From Paraburkholderia piptadeniae (GTDB lineage Bacteria; Pseudomonadota; Gammaproteobacteria; Burkholderiales; Burkholderiaceae), in NCBI RefSeq assembly GCF_900007165.1, contig NZ_CYGY02000030.1, positions 129,952-193,951 of the forward strand: 64,000 nt of DNA, written 5' to 3'. The position numbers were made by a program, and so were the translations under genes. Positions 61,824-64,000 of this stretch are shown one piece after another (positions within the stretch are counted from its first letter, which is position 1; each line of letters opens with the position of its first letter). The notes below the pieces were generated by a model that made no database searches, was not told the DNA's origin, and saw only the letters and a program-made list of their open reading frames with translations.

Positions 61824-62519
61824 TCACGTACGCGATGCACCCGGACCTGACACGACCATCCGTCCCAGGTCAGGCCGCTCCTCGTGACCGGCAACGTGCG
61901 GCCTGGTCGGTTCGCACCCGGCTCCTCCTTCGCGATACATGCCGGCGAGCTTTTCGCGGAGCTCGGCAAAAACCTCAGGCGCGCTGATGCCAAGCACTGC
62001 GTGCGTGCGGACCAGGTGTTCCCGCCATGAAGGTGCCCAGCCTTCGGCATCGTCGTCGAGCGCAAGCCATGCCGCCGGCCGCCGGCGGCTCACGTCCGCG
62101 AGGACCTGAACGCCACGCGGCATTTCCTGGAACACGGCGGCATCCATCCTGCTGTGATACGTCGCACCGATCACGCGCGCGCGCAAGCCGGCGGGCAGCC
62201 GCCGGGCGGCCTGCGTGAAGCTGAGCACGCGCACCCAGTTCGTTGCCAGCACAATCTGGAGGTCCGGATAGGGCTCAAGCGCCTGGTCGAGCAGCGGCGC
62301 CAGCTCGAACACGCGATGCCCCGGCGGTGTCGCGACATAGGGCCCGATGCCCGGGCGCTGCCAGACGTTTTCCGGATGCAGCACGCCGTCAAAATCCAGA
62401 TAGAGCACCCGGCCTCCGGTGCGGGCCGGTCCAGGCCAGGCAGCCGGGGCCGGAACCGCAGCGGGATGCGTCATGCGGGTTCCTGCCAGACCGCCGCTGA
62501 AGGCCTCCGGCATCGTCAT
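61824..62519 (-). CDS. HAD-superfamily hydrolase
   Basis: A 231-residue HAD protein. Motif I is VLYLDFDGVLHPENVW (DxD nucleophile and acid), motif II is in VLATNWVRVLSF, and the acidic motif IV is AWLALDDDAEGW. This set is typical of the HAD group linked to nucleic-acid repair or of small phosphatases, with no cap domain evident. The ATG at 62519 overlaps the TGA of the upstream antitoxin-like gene by four bases (ATGA), so translation is coupled. ATG at 62513 and 62474 are alternatives. Confidence 0.82.
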   Translation of the reverse strand: MTMPEAFSGGLAGTRMTHPAAVPAPAAWPGPARTGGRVLYLDFDGVLHPENVWQRPGIGPYVATPPGHRVFELAPLLDQALEPYPDLQIVLATNWVRVLSFTQAARRLPAGLRARVIGATYHSRMDAAVFQEMPRGVQVLADVSRRRPAAWLALDDDAEGWAPSWREHLVRTHAVLGISAPEVFAELREKLAGMYREGGAGCEPTRPHVAGHEERPDLGRMVVSGPGASRT

Positions 62520-62791
62520 GCACACAGGCCGTAACGGAGGTGATTGAGGACCTGCATGACCCGCTCGCGCTCCCCCTGCGCCAGCAGCTCAAGCGCGCTG
62601 GATCCGCCGAAACCGATTGTGCGGCCCACGAGCCAGGCGGCCGCCTCGTCGTGGGATTCGAATGTCGCCAGGAGCGCGTCGACCAGTTCCGGGTCAGTGG
62701 CGCGGAGCACGCCGATCGCCCGGCAACCGGTCTGCCTGAGGCCCGCGTACAGCCCGGACGTCTCTTGCGCCAGTGTTTCGATCCCGGTCAT
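62516..62791 (-). CDS. MbcA/ParS/Xre antitoxin-like protein (DUF2384-type)
   Basis: A 91-residue protein (start 62791, preceded by GAGGAAGAGC). Its C-terminus DEAAAWLVGRTIGFGGSSAL followed by ELLAQGERERVMQVLNHLRYG fits the toxin-binding domain of Xre/MbcA/ParS antitoxins: Ala-Trp-Leu, a Gly-Gly turn, a Pro/Ser-Leu-Glu-Leu-Leu helix and the last helix with a terminal Gly. It lacks the N-terminal Xre DNA-binding domain. No RES-domain toxin is seen next to it; the coupled neighbour is a HAD hydrolase. Confidence 0.65.
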   Translation of the reverse strand: MTGIETLAQETSGLYAGLRQTGCRAIGVLRATDPELVDALLATFESHDEAAAWLVGRTIGFGGSSALELLAQGERERVMQVLNHLRYGLCA

Positions 62792-62949
62792 GCTCTTCCT
62801 CCTCATGGGGTCCGTGACGGGCAGGTCGCACTGGCCCACCCGGTTTGACTACTGCCGGGCACCGGCATCACCGGTGCGCCCATATTCCGTTGTCGCCACC
62901 GGGCCGCGCGCGTCGCCGCCCGCTACTCACGGCGCCGCAGCACCGGCGA

Positions 62950-63660
62950 TCAGACCTCAATCACCAGCGCCGGATCAAACGCCGGGTTTTCCCATTTCAG
63001 GTCGGCCGGCGCACCCGCCATCAGACGGTTCGTCGCATAGCCGCGCGGATTGGCAATCACGCGCGTCTCGCCGACGCGATAGTCGAACGAATCATGCACG
63101 TGGCCGTGAATCCACACGTCGGCCATCTGGAGCAGCGGTCGCAGGTCACTCACGAACGCCGCGCTGAGCAGGTCATCCGCATAGCGCCGATGCACCGACG
63201 GCGGCGCGACGCCGTGATGGGTCACCACGACCGTGCGCCCGTCGAAGGGTTTCGCCAGTTCGTGCCGCAGCCAGTCCCGCGCCTTTTCGTGCTCGGCCAG
63301 CGCCATGCTCTGGTCGCGCGTGCCATTGAGCGCGTAGTCCGTCCACAGGCAACAGCCAAGAAACCGCACGTCACCGACGACAAGCGCGTCGCGCTCCAGG
63401 TAGTGAACCGCGGTGCCGGCCGCGCGCACGCGGATGGTGTTGGCGAGCGTGCCGTACCCCACGCCATACGCTTCATGATTGCCATGCACGTAGATCACCG
63501 GCACCGGCCAGCGCGCAAACTGTTCGATGGCGTCCGCACCCCTCGCAATGTCCCCCGCGAGCACCAGCACGTCTGCATCGGACAGCGTGACGGGATTGTG
63601 GCCCGGAAAACTCTGGTGCACGATTTCCAGATGCAGGTCGGAGGCGATCTGGATACGCAT
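62950..63660 (-). CDS. Calcineurin-like metallophosphoesterase
   Basis: A 236-residue enzyme with all metal-binding motifs of the family: QIASDLHLE, LAGDIARG, VHGNHEAYG, VVVTHHGVAPP and WIHGHVHDSFDY. It should be a soluble phosphoesterase; substrates in the family range from nucleotides to phosphoproteins. Its start is 3 bp after the stop of the upstream partial gene, so they are one unit. The gap of about 160 bp to the antitoxin-like gene shows no terminator, so the whole run to 59798 may be one operon. Confidence 0.9.
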   Translation of the reverse strand: MRIQIASDLHLEIVHQSFPGHNPVTLSDADVLVLAGDIARGADAIEQFARWPVPVIYVHGNHEAYGVGYGTLANTIRVRAAGTAVHYLERDALVVGDVRFLGCCLWTDYALNGTRDQSMALAEHEKARDWLRHELAKPFDGRTVVVTHHGVAPPSVHRRYADDLLSAAFVSDLRPLLQMADVWIHGHVHDSFDYRVGETRVIANPRGYATNRLMAGAPADLKWENPAFDPALVIEV

Positions 63661-63663
63661 ACG

Positions 63664-63978
63664 TCAGTCTGTACCTTCTACATCGGCCGGTTTCCGGCGG
63701 CCAGCCTTCGACGAACGCGCCGGGGTGCTCGGGTAAATGCGCTTGCCACGGGAGTGCTTGGCGGCGAGACCGATCGGCATCGAGAATTCCTCACCCGCGG
63801 CAGTCGTGAAGCGCGCAAACGACACCAGCGGATGCTCGTCATCGAATGCTGCGGTTGCGCCGATGTGAATTTCGCTCAGCGGCTCCAGACGCCATTGTGC
63901 GGACTCCTTGTGCGGCTTCGCGCTGAGCACTGCGGCCCCCCGCACTATCTGGCCGTCTGACGCCAGTTGCAGCAACAT
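63664..63978 (-). CDS. Unknown protein, possibly 5'-truncated by the window edge
   Basis: At least 104 residues from the ATG at 63978. The frame stays open to the window end (codons for FASGAAK precede this ATG), so the true start may lie outside. The C-terminus is basic (SKAGRRKPADVEGTD). I do not recognise a domain in DDEHPLVSFARFTTAAGEEF. It is translationally close to the metallophosphoesterase. Confidence 0.55.
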   Translation of the reverse strand: MLLQLASDGQIVRGAAVLSAKPHKESAQWRLEPLSEIHIGATAAFDDEHPLVSFARFTTAAGEEFSMPIGLAAKHSRGKRIYPSTPARSSKAGRRKPADVEGTD

Positions 63979-64000
63979 CTTCGCAGCGCCCGAAGCGAAT

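Noticed and set aside
62845..63960. A 371-codon plus-strand frame opposite the metallophosphoesterase
   Set aside because: The minus strand has five metal-binding motifs in order; the plus frame is a shadow.
1..64000. CRISPR arrays, tRNA or rRNA genes
   Set aside because: I saw no regularly spaced direct repeats and no tRNA- or rRNA-like sequence on reading the window; a short tRNA could be missed without a covariance search.

Overview
The window reads as chromosome or megaplasmid DNA of a Burkholderiales bacterium, most likely Paraburkholderia, Caballeronia or a close relative. The reasons are the GC-rich coding, a Burkholderia-type trimeric porin (42498-43652), AAHS-type organic-acid transporters, and many LysR and IclR regulators. 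This placement comes from protein appearance only; no database search was possible.

Left part (1-31 kb): a large catabolic super-cluster, almost all on the minus strand, for CoA-dependent breakdown of an organic acid. It falls into two blocks. Block A (1-17 kb) holds a CitE-like CoA-ester lyase (cut by the window edge), an HTD2-type hydratase, both ETF subunits, an acyl-CoA dehydrogenase, a CaiB/BaiF CoA-transferase, an acyl-CoA synthetase, a normal thiolase, a short-chain dehydrogenase, a MaoC dehydratase, a second acyl-CoA dehydrogenase on the plus strand, a crotonase-fold enzyme, ETF:ubiquinone oxidoreductase and an MFS importer. It therefore carries its own electron route from acyl-CoA to ubiquinone. 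Block B (17-31 kb) holds an SDR without the usual Tyr/Lys, three CaiB-type transferases, a crotonase, a DUF35 zinc-ribbon protein, a thiolase-fold protein without thiolase catalytic residues, a MaoC protein, a third acyl-CoA dehydrogenase, an alpha-methylacyl-CoA racemase-like protein, an acetyl-CoA hydrolase/transferase and a second MFS importer. Block B resembles the bbs (benzylsuccinate beta-oxidation) gene set in composition. Its thiolase/DUF35 pair looks more like the steroid side-chain retro-aldolase Ltp2/ChsH2.

Middle part (31-50 kb): LysR regulators, two alpha/beta-hydrolase paralogues (one with Thr in place of the nucleophile Ser), two aldehyde dehydrogenase plus zinc alcohol dehydrogenase cassettes, a solitary panD, a DUF2889 protein, a porin and a DHA2-like transporter. 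One aldehyde dehydrogenase is a pseudogene, split by an IS630-family element (34122-35228, flanked by TA) and also frameshifted near 35490. The other cassette (45667-48249) is intact.

Right part (48.7-64 kb): an NmrA-like protein, two DLH/YcjY-like hydrolases with Cys at the nucleophile position, two tandem IclR regulators, a LysR regulator, a secreted TPR protein and an ornithine cyclodeaminase-like enzyme. A minus-strand accessory run (59.8-64 kb) follows, with a zinc-finger fusion protein, several proteins resembling the MbcA/ParS/Xre antitoxin domain, a HAD phosphatase and a metallophosphoesterase.

The main regulatory observation is a recurring 12-bp element, TTCCGTACTTYG, seen at about a dozen intergenic places from 11 kb to 53 kb. 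Four times it occurs as an inverted pair with centres about 86-106 bp apart. It sits next to transport, dehydrogenase, ETF-QO and IclR genes and ties the dispersed blocks into one probable regulon.
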